Positions 4,964 through 5,589 of a DNA stretch of 5,589 nt are shown here, in pieces. The stretch is from JAWWBN01 sp033720955 (GTDB lineage: Bacteria; Acidobacteriota; Thermoanaerobaculia; Multivoradales; JAHEKO01). The stretch is from the NCBI GenBank assembly GCA_033720955.1, contig JAWWBN010000247.1:1-5589 (forward strand), read 5' to 3'. The notes beneath the pieces were generated by a model. The model saw only the letters and a list, made by a program, of their open reading frames with translations. It was not told the origin of the DNA and made no database searches. A program made the position numbers and the translations under genes. Each line of letters starts with the position of its first letter. Position 1 is the stretch's first letter.

Positions 4964-5063
4964 CTCGGCTCGCCCTGGCCGGCGAGACACGCTCCCGGAG
5001 ACCCAGGAGACGCCCGAGGACCTCCAGAGGCTGCGCGCCCCTCGGACCACGTGGACTGACGAG

Positions 5064-5107
5064 GCGGCCGCGCGGGAGCGGCCCGGTGCGGCCGCCCCCG
5101 GCGGCCG
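5064..5107 (-). terminator. Tandem GC-rich hairpins after the surface-protein gene
   Basis: Just past the stop at 5115-5113, the sequence 5089-5107 forms an eight-base-pair hairpin with a CCC/GGG loop, and 5066-5083 forms a second six-base-pair hairpin (GGCCGC / GCGGCC). GCGGCC occurs four times in 43 bp. No T-run follows on the minus strand, so this is a hairpin-only terminator or an mRNA-protecting structure, not a standard intrinsic terminator. Confidence 0.45.
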
Positions 5108-5112
5108 GCGGG

Positions 5113-5589
5113 CTACGGAATCAGGCTCGGGTCGAGCTCGATCGTCACCACGCTGCCGTCCCCGAACTCGACGCCGTCGAAGATGGTCACCGCGACGCCG
5201 GCGCGGAGCAGCAGGACGCCGGAAGGCCCGAGCACCAGGTAGTGCTGCTTGACCTGGATGGTGTTGCAGACCTCGTAGGTCTCCGGTCCCAGGACGACGT
5301 CGGTGTCGAGGGTGAGGTTGGCGCCGCTCGCCGCCAGGCAGCCGATGACCGTGACGGCGTCGGAGGCGGTGCCGCTGTTGCCGGACGACGAGGTCAGCTC
5401 CTCCGTGGTGTTCACGAGGACGCCGACCCCCGTGGCGCGCACTCGCACCGAGATGGTGCAGTTGTCTCCGGCGGCCAGGTTGCCGTTGGAGAGGCTGATC
5501 GAGACCGAGCCGGCTGGCGCGGTGACGGCGCCGCCGCAGGTGTTGGCCACCATGGGCGCCGGCGCCACCTCTAGGCCGACGGGCAGGAA
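5113..5589 (-). CDS. Surface repeat protein, C-terminal part (DUF7933-like repeat plus C-terminal beta domain; partial at right edge)
   Basis: 158 residues are visible and the frame stays open to the window edge, so the start lies outside; the GTG at 5568 is internal. Residues 1-82 match the end of a DUF7933/DUF11-type repeat: L-P-V-G-L-E-V-A, then C-G-G, S-I-S-L-S-N-G-N-L-A-A-G-D-N-C-T-I-S-V, V-N-T-T-E-E-L-T-S-S and G-N-S-G-T-A-S-D-A-V-T-V. Such repeats form Ig-like beta sandwiches stacked in long secreted adhesin-like proteins. Residues 84-158 (C84, Y-E-V-C-N-T-I at 105-111, L-L-L-R-A-G, then G-D-G-S-V-V) look like the short beta-coil C-terminal module often called a '3-coathanger stack' domain, common at the ends of secreted proteins. 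Cysteine pairs C18/C44 and C84/C108 could form disulfides. The ligand and the full length are unknown. Confidence 0.8.
   Translation of the reverse strand, partial: FLPVGLEVAPAPMVANTCGGAVTAPAGSVSISLSNGNLAAGDNCTISVRVRATGVGVLVNTTEELTSSSGNSGTASDAVTVIGCLAASGANLTLDTDVVLGPETYEVCNTIQVKQHYLVLGPSGVLLLRAGVAVTIFDGVEFGDGSVVTIELDPSLIP

Noticed and set aside
3483..4964. Minus-strand open frame of 493 codons opposite the nucleotidyltransferase and out of frame with the Tat-like gene
   Set aside because: It is low-complexity Gln/Arg/Gly-rich protein with no domain, while the plus-strand nucleotidyltransferase and the other minus frame both show clear family motifs.
4919..5050. Longer version of the Tat-like protein from the start codon at 5050
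   Set aside because: It would place 44 extra residues before a good ribosome site and an extended -10 box, and would bury the twin-arginine signal.
1..5589. Mobile element, CRISPR array, tRNA or rRNA
   Set aside because: No transposase, integrase, terminal repeat, regularly spaced repeat, cloverleaf or rRNA-like sequence was seen on either strand.

Overview
This is a GC-rich, densely coding window from a chromosome-like region. It looks like a Gram-negative soil or marine bacterium of the Acidobacteriota type (Thermoanaerobaculia-like); that placement is inference. It rests on the high-GC third positions, a PadR regulator start of the kind common beside acidobacterial ABC permeases, a six-bladed PD40 propeller, a DUF7933-type cell-surface repeat protein, and a PqqD / HPr-kinase-like / nucleotidyltransferase cassette. 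No tRNA, rRNA, CRISPR, insertion sequence or prophage gene is visible.

Layout. 1-60 (-) is the start of a PadR-family regulator that runs off the left edge. A 168-bp divergent intergenic region with candidate -10 boxes on both strands separates it from a secreted PD40 beta-propeller protein (229-1158, +), which is followed by a small secreted beta-rich protein of unknown family (1200-1583, +). A DoxX-family membrane protein (1580-1954, -) converges on the latter and is divergent from the central operon. That operon (2048-4292, +) holds three overlapping genes: a free-standing PqqD-like protein, an HPr-kinase-like P-loop protein and a PF14907-type nucleotidyltransferase. A protein with a twin-arginine-like N-terminus and an extracytoplasmic beta-sandwich-like domain converges on the operon (4289-4918, -). 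At the right edge is the C-terminal 158 residues of a large surface protein (5113-5589, -), followed downstream by a GC-rich double-hairpin terminator candidate.

How the genes may work together. The central triad has the accessory-enzyme composition of some lasso-peptide clusters (PqqD-like leader-binding protein, HPr-kinase-like peptide kinase, nucleotidyltransferase). Here it has no macrocyclase, no B2-type leader protease and no small precursor gene inside the window. The neighbouring Tat-like protein carries, just after its hydrophobic segment, a W-x-x-P-x-I-x(4)-G stretch resembling the lasso leader motif Y-x-x-P-x-L-x(3)-G that PqqD-like domains recognise. The most interesting hypothesis here is that the triad modifies this or a similar exported protein. 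It is inference and needs comparative genomics. Both convergent gene pairs end on a shared CTAG, so each pair's stop codons overlap and there is no intergenic terminator.
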